Shown: in pieces, positions 35,371-46,197 of the stretch | How positions within the stretch are numbered: the stretch's first letter is position 1 | Layout of the letters: the number at the start of each line of letters is the position of its first letter | Assembly: GCA_022419385.1 (NCBI GenBank) | Contig: JAJUBI010000004.1 | Span: 682,001-746,000, forward strand | Origin: Paraconiothyrium sp. Pb-2020 | Lineage: Eukaryota > Ascomycota > Dothideomycetes > Pleosporales > Didymosphaeriaceae | DNA: 64,000 nucleotides | Direction: 5' to 3' | The notes under the pieces: model-generated | Seen by the model: the letters and a program-made list of their open reading frames with translations, nothing else | Told to the model about the DNA's origin: nothing | Database searches by the model: none | Position numbers and translations under genes: made by a program

Positions 35371-35751
35371 ATGTCCAGCAAACAACCGACCTCTACGTCC
35401 TCGCAGCCCGGCGACGCACCCTCAACCGACACCCAGTGGACCGGCCCAACCGCCACGCGCTTCGAAACGTACTTCTCCCCATCTCTCTCCCGCTCAGGCT
35501 TCTTCCATACGTCCATGTCTTCATAGCTCAGACTTGCGTACTTAGATGAATGCTGACATGGGTATAGAAAGGCCTACAGCGAGTACTTTGATCCGTGCCA
35601 GGAGGCCGCGAACAAGAGCATCCGGTGTCTGAACCGCAACGGCGGGGACAGGGAGATGTGCAGTGATTTCTTCCAGGCGTATCGGGACTGTAAGGAGCAG
35701 TGGACGGCAGCGAGGAAGGAGGCGAGGAGGAAGAGTAGCTGGTTTGGATAG
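35371..35751 (+). CDS. cox23: Mitochondrial copper-homeostasis CHCH protein Cox23
   Basis: Exons 35371-35468 and 35568-35751 (99-nt intron, donor GTACTT, acceptor GTATAG) give 93 aa. A disordered Ser/Thr/Pro N-terminus is followed by AYSEYFDPC. Twin CX9C motifs then follow: C-QEAANKSIR-C and C-SDFFQAYRD-C, separated by a 10-residue turn. The family (yeast Cox23, human CHCHD7) is imported by the Mia40 relay into the intermembrane space and is needed for cytochrome c oxidase assembly. The gene is too short and split to be seen as a single open frame. All four cysteines are present. Confidence 0.92.
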
Positions 35752-36173
35752 GCGGTGTAGGAGAGGGAGGAACCAGGAGGGGAAAGGATGGATGGGCTAA
35801 TCTCGACTCTGCATATGCGATGGCGTTTGGAATGGTTCGGTTATACCAAGGGACGGGCTGGTAGTATGAATAGTTTTGGGGGATACCAGAAGCCAGTGGG
35901 GATCGCGATTGCGATCTTGGTATGGAATACTACGAGCTGTGCTTTCAATGCACGAAGGTTGCCTGCAGACATTTGGGACATTTCCAACGTGCCACTTGTA
36001 TCGTTGGATCAGATGAGGTTTCGTGACTGGTTTTACTAACGCTATATATGCATTGCTATTCAGACAACAAATTCGAATGCAGTAGTGTACATCTATCTAT
36101 ATGCTCTGCTTCCCACATCATCTCCTCCCCACATTTTGTACATGTAGTCCTACATCGCGCGCGTTGGATTCCC
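35752..36173. other. Convergent intergenic between COX23 and mitoribosomal gene
   Basis: 3' flanks of two convergent genes. No gene or unusual structure was noticed. Confidence 0.5.
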
Positions 36174-37164
36174 CTAGCTGCTGTAGAACTGCCTGAACCC
36201 CTGCCCTGCGCTCTTCGATTGATCCTTTTCCTTCGAAACATACTGCTCCACCTGCGCCCAGTCGATCTTCTTCCACCACTTTTGCAAGAAGTTCATCTTG
36301 CCACCGACGCCGTAGTCGTGCAGCCACACATGTTCCCACGTGTTGACGCACAGCAGCGGCGTGACGTCGACACCGCCAAGCGCCTTCTGCTTCTTAATGT
36401 CCTTGTTCTTCGAGTTCGGACCGAACGCGCCTGCGTACGATTGGGGGTTCTCGGTATTCAGGTCTGCGCTTTGCTTTCGGTAATGCGCGCCAGGAAGCGG
36501 ACTGCCGGCAATATAGGTATTGAGGATCTTCAGGCCTTCGTTGGTCTGGACGAGCCAGGTGAAGCCCGGGCCGAACATTGCGTCGGCAGAGAGGATGAAG
36601 GTTTCTCGGAGCGATTCGAGGGAGGTGAAGCTACGGTTTATCAGGGGCAACATTTCGTCGGAGGGCGTGGAGGAGACGTTGGGATTGGTGTTGATGCCGC
36701 GGAAGAAGAAGTGGTTGTTGAACGCCATGGAGGCGACGTTGAAGGTGTAGGCCATTATTGGGTCGCGTGCCACTTCGACAACGAGGGACTTGGGGTCTTT
36801 ATCCTGGTATTCGGAACCTAATCGGCGGGTGTTAGCAGGAAGCCTTTCTTGACCCGATGAGGAGGTAACGGAGAAGGAGAGCTTACCACTCGTGGATGTG
36901 TTCAGCGCATTGACGATGTGGCCCTGATACTGCGTATAGGCAATGTCGAATTGCTTCTTGCTGAACAGACCCGGGATACCATGTTCCTGCAGCTCATTGT
37001 GGTTCAGCAGCGTTGGGACTTGATGTAATCGCCGTGCATGGGGAGCTCTGCATGCCTGGAACCACCGTCAGTATGCCCATGCGCAGCGGTGTACGCGCAA
37101 AACTCACGCTCTGTGCTAAGGACTGGAGGGCACCAGGCCGTCTCGTGAGCGAGCGTATTATCAT
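36174..37164 (-). CDS. Mitochondrial small-subunit ribosomal protein of the mS42/mS43 type (SOD fold)
   Basis: Exons 37164-37108, 37055-36887 and 36817-36174 give 289 aa. The N-terminus MIIRSLTRRPGALQSLAQS is an arginine-rich mitochondrial presequence with no acidic residues. The body has the Fe/Mn superoxide dismutase fold pattern: LLNHNELQEHGIPGLFS, AFNNHFFFRG and WEHVWLHDYGVGG. In these fungal mitoribosomal proteins (yeast Rsm26 = mS42, Mrp1 = mS43) the fold is structural, and the metal ligands are not all kept. I cannot decide between the two paralogues from memory. The gene is divergent from the Cys-rich membrane protein to its right, sharing about 630 bases of promoter. Confidence 0.9.
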
Positions 37165-37791
37165 GATGTCGTGTGGTGCAATTGTCGGTCTGTCGCTGCC
37201 AATGCCCTCGTCAACTTTTCTCCGCGCAAGGGCGACGAGAGCCGCTAAGGGCGGTGGCCAATGAAGACGCGCCAGCCCCGAGCGTCTCGACCAGTGCAAA
37301 ACACAGGCGAGCGCTTCGCTGTCCACCCGTTTCACTCTGCGCAATTCGTAGCCACACACTCGTGGGAGTCACCTGCCACTGCTACACAGGCCTCGGCAGC
37401 CATTCAGCGTCTGTCGTCCACTCGGCGCGTCCAATGTACCTATTTGCAGAACGTATGGCGGGCCGCCAGTGGAGTCGGATGTTGAACAGACGGGCTACGG
37501 CCATGGCATCGCGGCCGAAGAGCCGCTTCGTGTAGATGCGCGCGTTGGGCGGTGAATCTGTAGGTATATACTGGCGGTCGCTTCTCGAGCCTGCCCTTTC
37601 GATCGAGGTTTGTTCAGTTTCGTTTCATTTGCGTTGCGCGGGCTTTCTGTACTTCATTTCACTGTGGATAATGCTGACCTTGTACTAAATTGTTTCACTC
37701 TTCAAGTCGAGTCTTCCTCTCTCTTCTTGGTTCCAAGTCATACATTTGCCACGCTTCTCTTATTGATCTTCGTGTTTTCTTGCATATCACC
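37165..37791. promoter_or_regulatory. Divergent promoter, mitoribosomal gene / Cys-rich membrane protein
   Basis: 627 bases between two divergent ATGs. A TATATA-like box is at about 37565, roughly 225 bases before the right-hand ATG, followed by a CT-rich leader. No gene is supported inside. Confidence 0.4.
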
Positions 37792-39033
37792 ATGAGTCGC
37801 CTGGCGGGTCCCAAGCTCTCAAGAATATCTCTCTTCCTCCTTGTCACTGTTCTGCTCCAGGTCACAGATGCATCCGGTCTTTTCCTACGATCACAGCAAG
37901 TCTGTGGAGGTGTCTCAGGCCTCCAACAATGCGGTGGCGACCTTCCAGCCAGCTTCTGCTGTGCACAAGACACGACCTGCACGACTGTCAATTCCACCAT
38001 CCAAGCCGTCATCTGCTGTCCGAAAGGCAAAGATTGCTCGACCATCCAGACGGTGCCTTGCGATATCGCCCAATACAACGCAACGCTGCACCCAGACAAC
38101 CAAATCCACTTTGCCGATACAAAGGATGTCGAGCTGCCTAAATGTGGAGACTCATGCTGCCCCCTAGGCTACAAGTGCAACAACGGCATGTGCGTTGCCT
38201 CCAAAGACACACCGTCTTCGACCGCCCCAGTCCCAACGTCGTCGCCCACAAACCCAGCCTCTGCATCACAGACCTCAGGCTGTCCAGCAGACCCCCCACC
38301 CCAAGCAAACTCCTCCTTCGACGGCAAATCCTTCGCTGCTGGCTTCTTCCCGGGCATCCTTCTTGGCGCCCTCGGCGTCATCCTCTTCATCTGGCTCATC
38401 AAGAAACGCCGTGACGCAAAAGCTTCCCGCTACTCGGGCGATTTCGGGCACGTCGCTCGCACTATCAGCGACCCTATCTACGATCCCCTCCATGCGCAGC
38501 GCACAGACTTCATCCGCCGTGGCTCCCAATCTATGACCTCGACGCCCAGCGTGCAGAAGAACATCGGCACCCGCGTCGCCGGTGGAGGCGGTCTCACCCC
38601 CAAGATCAAGAGCATGTGGGACCGCACGCCCAAGCTGGGAATGGGCGTCTGGTCTGGACTGCCTGCAACGCCGACACTACAGCCTCCGCCGCCGGCTGTG
38701 CGTGCCGGTGACCCCTCGCGTGACCCATATCGGACGCCAGGCCAGACACCCTCGCCAGAGCGTACACATTCGCGCCGACGGAAACGCAAACACAGCAAGG
38801 CAAAGCGACCAGTAGATACGCCAACGAGGAGTAATAGCTCCGAGACAATTGACGTGTTGATGCCGGCGCCTAGCTTTCTCGAACCCCCCAAGGCGCCGGG
38901 CATGCGGGAGAATCGCATGACGGCTGATTCGGGACACACGACGTTCACCAAATTGATGGAAAGAGCAGGATATGGAGAGGATAGCAGGGAAAGCGTGAGA
39001 AACTTCATGGCAACGCCTAATCACGCGAGGTGA
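37792..39033 (+). CDS. Single-pass membrane protein with Cys-rich ectodomain
   Basis: Single-exon gene of 413 aa. Residues 1-28 form a signal peptide ending TDASG. The ectodomain (about 30-165) has some fourteen cysteines in CCxxG- and CC-type clusters (QVCGGVSGLQQCGGD, SFCCAQDTTC, VICCPKGKDC, CGDSCCPLGYKCNNGMC), resembling small cystine-knot or chitin/cell-wall-sensor modules. A TM helix lies at about 181-203 (FFPGILLGALGVILFIWLI) followed by a basic stop-transfer KKRRD. The 200-residue cytosolic tail is Pro/Arg/Ser-rich. Filamentous ascomycetes have many such membrane proteins of unknown role, possibly surface sensors. Upstream in-frame sequence was not used because this ATG gives a proper signal peptide. 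Confidence 0.88.
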   Translation: MSRLAGPKLSRISLFLLVTVLLQVTDASGLFLRSQQVCGGVSGLQQCGGDLPASFCCAQDTTCTTVNSTIQAVICCPKGKDCSTIQTVPCDIAQYNATLHPDNQIHFADTKDVELPKCGDSCCPLGYKCNNGMCVASKDTPSSTAPVPTSSPTNPASASQTSGCPADPPPQANSSFDGKSFAAGFFPGILLGALGVILFIWLIKKRRDAKASRYSGDFGHVARTISDPIYDPLHAQRTDFIRRGSQSMTSTPSVQKNIGTRVAGGGGLTPKIKSMWDRTPKLGMGVWSGLPATPTLQPPPPAVRAGDPSRDPYRTPGQTPSPERTHSRRRKRKHSKAKRPVDTPTRSNSSETIDVLMPAPSFLEPPKAPGMRENRMTADSGHTTFTKLMERAGYGEDSRESVRNFMATPNHAR

Positions 39034-39539
39034 CTATAGCTGGAGGGTACTTGTGGAATGTTCGCTTCGGCGTTATTGATTTTTTGTCATTCTCACATGT
39101 TAGCGCTGGCGTTGCATCGTTCTTTTTTGGAACTTTTGATGTTTGAGCTGATTTCGATGAAGATTTGATGAAGGACGTGGATACGGATGGATATGATACC
39201 AGGCACTGCCACTCCTTTGTAATGGTCTGCATTTTGCCCTACTTTATATTTACGCTACTTTGTATATTTTGAATACTGATACATTTGTCGAAAAATGTCT
39301 CCAGATGTGGGATCGGTCGTTCAATATCACGGCTATATATATAAAGTATACATACTTCAGAAATTCTTTGCTAATTATTTAACCTCTGTAATAATACTCA
39401 CTACTCCTTCTCTAGATACTGTGACTATTGCTGCTCCTACCACGGCGTCACGAGTAAGATCCTCTGTTGATCGGTCATTACCTATCTCCCGTAGCTGATT
39501 AAGAATCCGCAGCGAATGTGTAGGTGCCCACTAAACCGT
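39034..39539. other. AT-rich intergenic leading into degenerate copy B
   Basis: 3' flank of the membrane-protein gene. The stretch 39240-39420 is AT-rich with a TATATATATAAAG run, compositionally unlike the surrounding coding DNA. No gene is supported. Confidence 0.5.
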
Positions 39540-40052
39540 CCACTCTTCTTTGAAAACTGCTCGTCAAAGCCATACGTGGTGGCACTAGGCAGGCGAATAA
39601 CGAGGTTGAATTCCAGTCCAAGGGTGCTAAGATGCTCTAGGTAGTCTCTAATCTTAGTCGTGTTGCAAGCCTAGCCGTCAAGCCCGATCGCAAGGATTGT
39701 TGGGTCAAGGTCTGAGTGGTGTGCTGAAACGATGTCTGCTTTGAGTGTCCTCGTAAAACGTTGTTCCCAAGAGAAATTTTTGAGGCTTGATTCAAGTGCG
39801 GGCTTCGAAGACTCCATAACTGGCAAATCCCTAGACTGAACTTCATAAACAGTGTACAAGACGGCCTCAGCTTCTCGAATACTGGATGTTTGACGTTGGA
39901 ATCATGTAGTTGAACAGCCATTGGTGATAACGGTACCCTTGAATCCTGGTTGTTGGTGCTAACTGAACATCGCTTACCGCGAGTGGTGTTGTGAAATGGA
40001 AGTCGAACGTCTTTGTTCTGGATGGACGGCTATCTGGTGAAGCCACATTCAA
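39540..40052 (-). pseudogene. Degenerate copy B of the unrecognised two-copy gene or element
   Basis: On the minus strand a frame from 39859 reads LYTVYEVQSRDLPVMES, through TRTLKADIVSAHH to ILAIGLDG. It is broken by a TAG and stays open afterwards (IRDYLEHLSTLGLEFNLVIR, then PSATTYGFDEQF) to a stop near 39484. Upstream pieces in other frames (40052-39867, with FDFHFTTPLA and YRYHQWLFNYMIP) probably belong to the same former protein. The blocks SRDL, AD-VSAH and STLGLEFNLVIRLPS recur in copy A at 22.0-22.3 kb. No family is recognised. One stop and at least one frame change mark it as broken, although a very short intron could hide the TAG. Confidence 0.6.
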
Positions 40053-40324
40053 AACTGTTCTCTAAAGCTGGCATCGTGAGCTAGGTAAAGAGAAGGCGTT
40101 GGTCGAGGCGGTGGCAATGTTCGAAAATGCACATGAACCGAAAAATTGGTGTCAAACATATTTAGAATGTAATGGCCTAATATTAATCGTTCTACATCAT
40201 GAAGGAGGGACCTATGATCAATGAAGGACTGAACATACGAAGTATTTATGAGTTCCTATGAAGTATCGTAGTAGGTAGACATAAGGAAATATCCACCGAA
40301 AGGAAGTGGAAAGGTAGAGTTAGG
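40053..40324. other. Intergenic next to C2H2 gene
   Basis: Under 300 bases, AT-rich. No feature was found. Confidence 0.5.
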
Positions 40325-41454
40325 TTAAGCCTGGCATGATACGATGTCATCCCAGACGCTGAAAGATTCGAAACGAGGCCATAGGCTCAAGATAACGCGC
40401 CGATGTTGACGTATCTCTTCTGGAACATGGATTTTGCTGAGTGAGTCGTCTGAATGCCACTCAGCTGGAACCCAAGCTGCCTCTAGCCTGATAAAATGCA
40501 GAGCATCCCCTGGCTGAGTATGATGGAGGTGGACCGTGAGAAGATGACGACGGAACGCAGCGTGCTTTTCGAAGTTGGCATCTGGCGCAGAACACATTGG
40601 ACATACGATGGCTCCCGTTCTTGCATCGTAGCCTCTTGCCGATAACAAAGTCCTGTGATTCAATCTGCCTTTCAAATCATGCTTCTCTTGCAAGTGCACC
40701 AGCATGTCATCCATGCACGACTTTCGACTTTTCAGGTTGACGTTGAACGAGCACCTTGGCATGGGGCATTTGCGAGTCCTGTTGGAGATACCAGTCCCGG
40801 ATCCGTTGTGCAGCGCAATTAGGTCTCTAGTCAGAATCTTGGAGCATCCCAACTTTGTGCACTTGAACAGCGTTTCGGTCTCATGACCAGATAACACATG
40901 ATCGTTCCGTTTGTCCTCCCGGTAAAAGGCACGATCTCCGATGCGGTTGCAGTCGACTGCTGCACAGGGGTACTGCGGAGGAAGGGTGCTGTGTTTCTGC
41001 CTTTGATGACGTTGCATCTCTGCGCGACGTTTGAACGGTTTGGCGCGACAACCTTCGACAGTACAGACGATGGCTGGCTTGCTCTTGACCGGTTTCCTGT
41101 CCTTCTGGCCTAGACGCACAGGAGAACATTGATGATTGGGCATGATCTGAATCGAGTCATCGAAGGGCTGATCGGGTGCAGCTGTTGCCGCCTCAACGTT
41201 ATCCGCGTCAGAATGCTCTCTGCCAGTGCCCTTCTGTTAGCGCCTAACTTTTTTTTAACTTACCTATGCTCAGGCAGCACCGCTGTAGTGCCTTGGGCAT
41301 GCGGTGCGTAGGCTTCCCAATCAAAGAAGTCCAACGTATCTAGCCACGGCTCCTGCAAAATACCCTGCAACTCGGCGTTCCAATCGATGGCGCCGAAACC
41401 CTCATCGGCGTTAAAGAGGGCGAATTGCTTGTCGTTGTTGACGTAGTCGGACAT
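40325..41454 (-). CDS. C2H2 zinc-finger protein (putative transcription factor)
   Basis: Exons 41454-41264 and 41219-40325 give 361 aa. The 44-nt intron starts GTAAGT, has GCTAAC and ends GGCAG; nearer AG dinucleotides after the branch point would not keep the frame. The acidic N-terminus (FGAIDWNAELQGILQEPWLD, DFFDWEAY) looks like an activation region. A C2H2 finger follows (C116-x4-C121-x13-H135-x4-H140). Further Cys/His pairs (CAAVDC..H..H, CTKLGC, CPMPRCSF..H..H, CPMC..H..H) give about five fingers. This arrangement is common in ascomycete nuclear regulators. Target genes cannot be inferred. It is transcribed away from the mannosidase 3' end. Confidence 0.85.
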
Positions 41455-41836
41455 GATTGGTTCGCAGGGCAGCCACGAGGCTGTGCAGTCGGTTCACCGA
41501 GAACGGCAGAGCGGAGAAGAGGAAAGAAGTTTAGTAGGCTGAGCACCGTATACGTTGGTACGAAAACTGCTGCTGAAGGGTGAGGGCGACGGCTTGCCTT
41601 TATGCTGCTGCCCAGGACAACTCAGCCTAGTGGAAGGGCAAACATTGAAAAAGCTCAGCTCCGACAGGGGGCCCCACGTCACTCCTCCAGCCCACCTTGT
41701 CCTCGCCAGCGGTATATCTTGCAGATGAATTCAGCAGATCTGAAGCCGCTAAAAATGCCATTCATATATCCGACCATTTACAATGCAGGGGAATCTTACA
41801 CACGAGGGATGCAGCCCTCATATCGCACACTCTTGC
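41455..41836. other. Intergenic: C2H2 gene promoter
   Basis: Upstream of the zinc-finger gene and downstream of the mannosidase gene. No gene seen. Confidence 0.5.
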
Positions 41837-44038
41837 TTATGATCTAACCAATTCCCCCTTGTCATTCCTCGGTATCCTCTTCCACCCTGTCTTGAATCGC
41901 TTCTTACTCGCGTCGAACCTCGGAAACGGATGGGCCTCCGTATTGAGCACAATTTGGTCAAGCGGTAGGAGCTCATTGGGGCTGAATAGGAGGTAGAAAT
42001 ACTTCAGCGTTTCGGCCTAATACTCAGTTAGCGGAAGCCCACCTCAAGACCGGGTTCGTGAAGATGTCAGAACTTACCAGCCAAAAGCTCTCCATATTGT
42101 CCCTCCCCGGTGGCGGCACAGTCCTCACATCGTTGACGCTAGTAAACCCTCCACCATTCTCGACAATGGTATGCTTAACAAAATTTTCGAACATTTCCCA
42201 GCCCCACTCGCGATACAGCTCGTCCCCGGTGATACGCCACATGTAGAACAGCGACTCCACCGTCTCAGGTCTTTGGAGGTTGTGCGAATCCGCAGGCTTG
42301 ACGATGAGGTCTTTCTTCCACTCTGCATCCTCATCTGTCTCTAGGTTGCCCTTCGATTGAAGGACTTCTTGGCGGTGCATTCTTGGGGGATCCGCGAGCT
42401 CGAAGTGGGTAATCTCGCCTGCGAGACCAGTGGGATTGACGCGGTAGGTTGCCATGCAGGTCTTCATCAGTTCGCGTGCGAGTATCAAATCGTCTTCCTG
42501 GGATTTGCCCCAGCCAGGCTGTTTGCGTGCCTCGGCGACGGTGAGACCATCGGTGACTCCCAGGGCGATGGTTCCGGGGTAGAAGCATACAAGGTGGTCC
42601 ATTTTAGGGTGGAGATGTCCACCTAGGCCTGACGGGCGTTCGGCAAGGACGGTAAACTGTGCGTTTTTTGAGTAGGCAAGAAGATGTTTCTTCACCCCGC
42701 CTAGCGACTCGTTCCACATGTCGAGGTAGACGGGCTCCTGCTTCTGTGTCTGTAGGTACTGCTTGATAAGATACTCATAGTATGAGTCCCCACGGCTGCC
42801 GAGGCGAATTTCCTCCCCCCGGAAATTGCCCTTGTCTGCGTAAACGAAGATCGGAACGAGGCCATCCTTGGCACCATTGTTGTCGATGACTTCCATCACC
42901 TTCTCAGCCTTCTCCCAATAGTGCGGCTCGCCCGTCAAGTAGGCGAGGTACTTCAGTTCCAATTGCAGTGTCGTAGCCTCGGCGGTCGAGGAAGCTCCAC
43001 CATCAGCATGGGAAGGTTTGCCTTCTCCATTTTTCAAGATCACACTCGCCCATGGGACACCAGAAGGCGATTCAAACGCGCCCATTAACCTGTCGGCAAG
43101 GTCAACAGCCTTCTCCAGGAAAAGATCCTCGTCATTCGCGTTCTCCGGTTTAATCCCGGGTAGCGCTTCTTGCAGGTAGTGGGCCGACAGCAATCCACCA
43201 AGCATGCGTATCGTAGTCTCAAAAGTATTGACGTCCTGATCTTTCTCGTAATTCAATGTGGTGGATACCCATTCGCGTGCGTGTTTCAGCTCTTTCGTGA
43301 GGTTCATGACCATCAGTGTATCCAATGCATCCACAATGATCCAACCCATGCCGTTTGGCTGCGCCATGTATCGTCCGGTTCTTGCGACGGGGTGGTATTC
43401 GTCGTAGCCTACGAAAGTCAGCCCTTGGATCGCGATCACTCGCAACTGCAACATGACCAGCTACACATCGTGAGTAACATACCCCAGCCGTGCTCTTCAT
43501 ATCCCTTCCAACTTAGCAAGAATGCATCTTTGACGCTCTCTCTCCGCGTATTCCAATCTACATTCTTCTTTCCCGTCTGTGTCCCCGGTATCCAACTGCC
43601 TGTCTTTTTGCCCTCGACGCCTTCCTCACTTCCTCCTCTATTCGACCAACCTAGCCAATATAGCGCCCCTAATACCACGAGCACAATCGCGCCAATCCTC
43701 TTTCGTCCCGAAAACCATCGACCACCTCTCCGTGGCCCATATGACGGCTTATCCTTATACATGGGCAGTTCCTTTTCATTCCCACTGAATTTGTTCCAGA
43801 CATTATCTTCGAAGCGGCGCTGCGCGTTGTCGAAATTGGGTATGTTGCTGGGCAGCTTGAAGGACATGTCTGCGTCCTTTATTTTCTCGGTCGCAACTTG
43901 GACCGTCTCAGTCACCGCCTCTGCAGCCTTCCCAGTGGCTTTTTGGGCAACAGTGGACGCGTGCGACGCGGCGGATTGAAGTAATGTGAGGGCAGAAGGG
44001 GGTGCTTTGCGGAGGTTGAAGGGGTCGCGCGAGTACAT
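41837..44038 (-). CDS. mns1: ER alpha-1,2-mannosidase, glycoside hydrolase family 47
   Basis: Exons 44038-43483, 43408-42078 and 42016-41837 give 688 aa. The last 59-residue exon is easily missed but supplies the conserved end AETLKYFYLLFS. The N-terminal cytosolic region contains an Ala/Lys-rich helix, then a type II anchor at about 114-131 (IGAIVLVVLGALYWLGW). The GH47 domain shows GYDEYHPVARTG (over intron 1), DALDTL, GGLLSAHYL, GDSYYEYLIKQYLQ, HLVCFYPGT and RPETVESLFYMWR with the catalytic acids. It trims Man9 to Man8 on N-glycans in the ER and marks misfolded glycoproteins for degradation. The N-terminal extension is longer than in yeast Mns1. All core motifs are intact. Confidence 0.95.
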
Positions 44039-44824
44039 TCAGGATGGCGCTGAACGGCTCGGGCCGTCCGCTGGAGAGGTGCGCTGGGCCGACAGATTGT
44101 AATTCTGGACCGCGGTTTTCGTGTATAAGAGACTGTCCTTACTTTGTGGATTATCAAGGAGGCGCGGATTGACAGCTGTCTTCACTTTGGAAATGCGGCG
44201 TAAGGAGTGTTCCCATTGGATACCCGGCCGCAAGTGACAAGGATCAGCTGTACGCGAGTGATGCCGCGTGTGCCAACCCCAGTGTCGTTGCATCTTCATA
44301 GCTCGACTTCATAGCATTTACTTCAACAAGCCAGACACTGCAAACAAAAATACCCCATTGATATCAGGGAATCCCAAATGGTCTGCATTTCGTGTTGTAT
44401 TCGCGGTTCCGTGACACACCAATCGTGATAGTGCGAGTACCTGACGCATGGTACCTACCGCTTAGAAACAGTATCACTGGCAAGCACAATGTACATTCGA
44501 TTTTCAGATGGCAAGACCACGTTCCACGATTTCTAACCATGGCTACACCCTCTCATAGACACAGCGCTTTTGCCTTGTCCCCGATCGACAACGCGTTATT
44601 CCAGCCAATCACCATCCCCCTTAGCATTACCACTCTGTGTCGTCATGAGTTTCTACACGCGCGACGAGCTACAGTTCTTATGCTATGCCGTATTCTCTTG
44701 CTGTCCGTTATACCACTGCTGCACTCCTAGGAAGAAACACAATCTAGGAACCTACGAAAAATCACAACTGCCGAACATAGGCATCACGAGGCACACCGTG
44801 ACAGCGCTCAACCACAACGCCCCA
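44039..44824. promoter_or_regulatory. Divergent region, mannosidase / metallo-beta-lactamase-fold gene
   Basis: 786 bases between two divergent genes. The right 180 bases are open in frame with the right-hand gene from an ATG at 44645, so the true start of that gene may lie here. Otherwise no gene. Confidence 0.4.
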
Positions 44825-45944
44825 ATGAAGCATCTCACCATCGACCCCTCCACCTCTGGTCTCCCCACCAAAGACCACGTCGCCACAAAACCCTTTCCAG
44901 AAGCCAAGACCACAAAAGTACACCCCTCAAACGCAAAAGAAGAGGACACAAACGCGACCCTCTACTTTATCGGCACCGCGACAACGATCCTAGAATGGGA
45001 AGGCATACGCATCTTGACCGACCCGAACTTTCTCCATGCGGGAGATCACGTGCATCTTGGTCCTGGCGTGTCCGGAACTCGACAGACTAACCCTGCTATC
45101 GACTTGGAGGAACTTCCGCGGATTGACGCCGTGCTGTTGAGCCATTATCATGAGGACCACTTCGATAGACTGGTGGAGGATAAGCTAAGGAGGGAGTTGC
45201 CAATCATCACGACGCCGCATGCGAAGAGTTGTTTGGAGGGGAAGGGGAAAGAAAGCTTCACGGCGGTGCATGCGTTGGACTTTTTTGAGTCGTTGCAGGT
45301 GGACGTGAAGGACGACGGGGGTGTCAAACAGAAGAAGCCGAGTATCAAGATCACGGGCATGCCAGGGAAGCATGTGCCACCTGGACCGCTCTCTATCGCG
45401 AATGATATTCTTAAGGCGGTGCCTCCTACCAATGGATGGATGATCGAGCTTGGCTATGCGGATGGTCCTGAGCAGGTGTGTAATGGCAGTATACTTTGCA
45501 TTTGCAGTACTAATGGCCGCCCAGTTCGAGGATGGATACCGCATCTATATCTCAGGCGACACCCTGATGGTCGACGAGCTGAAAGAAATCCCAGAGCGGT
45601 ACAAGGGCCAAAACATCGACCTAATGCTGATCCATCTTGGTGGAACGACGATTCCTGGACCAAGTATGCCGCTGCTAATGGTGACAATGGATGCGAAGCA
45701 AGGCGTACAGTTAATGCAGCTCATTAATCCAGATCTTACAATTCCGATCCACTACGATGACTACGACGTCTTCATGTCGCCGCTGTCGGACTTTAAAAAG
45801 GCGGTGCTGGAGTCGGGTCTCAGTGATAAGGTTGTGTATCTAGATCGGAAGGACCAGTTCAAGTTCAATGTACGACAAAGTTCTGGCTCCGGCAGGGGTT
45901 CAGAAAGTTTGTTGGCGGAGAAACTGGCTACTCAGGCTGTGTAG
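44825..45944 (+). CDS. Metallo-beta-lactamase-fold hydrolase (NAPE-PLD/UlaG-like)
   Basis: Exons 44825-45475 and 45525-45944 (49-nt intron, GTGTGT...ACTAAT...CCCAG) give 356 aa. The zinc-binding motif is H107-Y-H109-E-D111-H112 in LSHYHEDHFDRL. Earlier strands (TLYFIGTATTILEWEGIRILTDPNF) and later metal-ligand strands (KITGMPGKHVPPGP, YISGDTLM, PIHYDDYDVFMSPLSDF) fit the beta-lactamase_2 family, which includes NAPE-hydrolysing phospholipase D and UlaG. Such enzymes cleave phosphodiester or lactone bonds; the substrate here is unknown. An in-frame ATG 180 bases upstream (44645) would add a Cys-containing N-terminus. I chose 44825 because it gives the usual family length. Confidence 0.88.
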
Positions 45945-46197
45945 ACTTTGCAATTGTTAGCCTTGGTTAGTATATCTCGCAAGTAGTTTCCGAAACATGC
46001 ATAGTCGAGCCATCGTGAATTTTTGACGTTTTTCATTTCTTGGTCCCACTCATTGAAGGGTTCCAGTATGCCATTGAATAATGTCAACCGAAGAGACGCC
46101 GTCCGCCAGTCCCATCATGCTTCGTGTGATCTTCGCCCGCCATGTTCCTCTCCTCCTCTACAATGCTTTTAAACATCACCCCGCTATCGTGCTCCAT

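Noticed and set aside
36048..36821. 257-codon plus-strand frame over the mitoribosomal gene
   Set aside because: Antisense shadow of the spliced SOD-fold gene.
43170..43979. 269-codon plus-strand frame over the mannosidase
   Set aside because: Antisense of the first exon and intron region of a certain GH47 gene.
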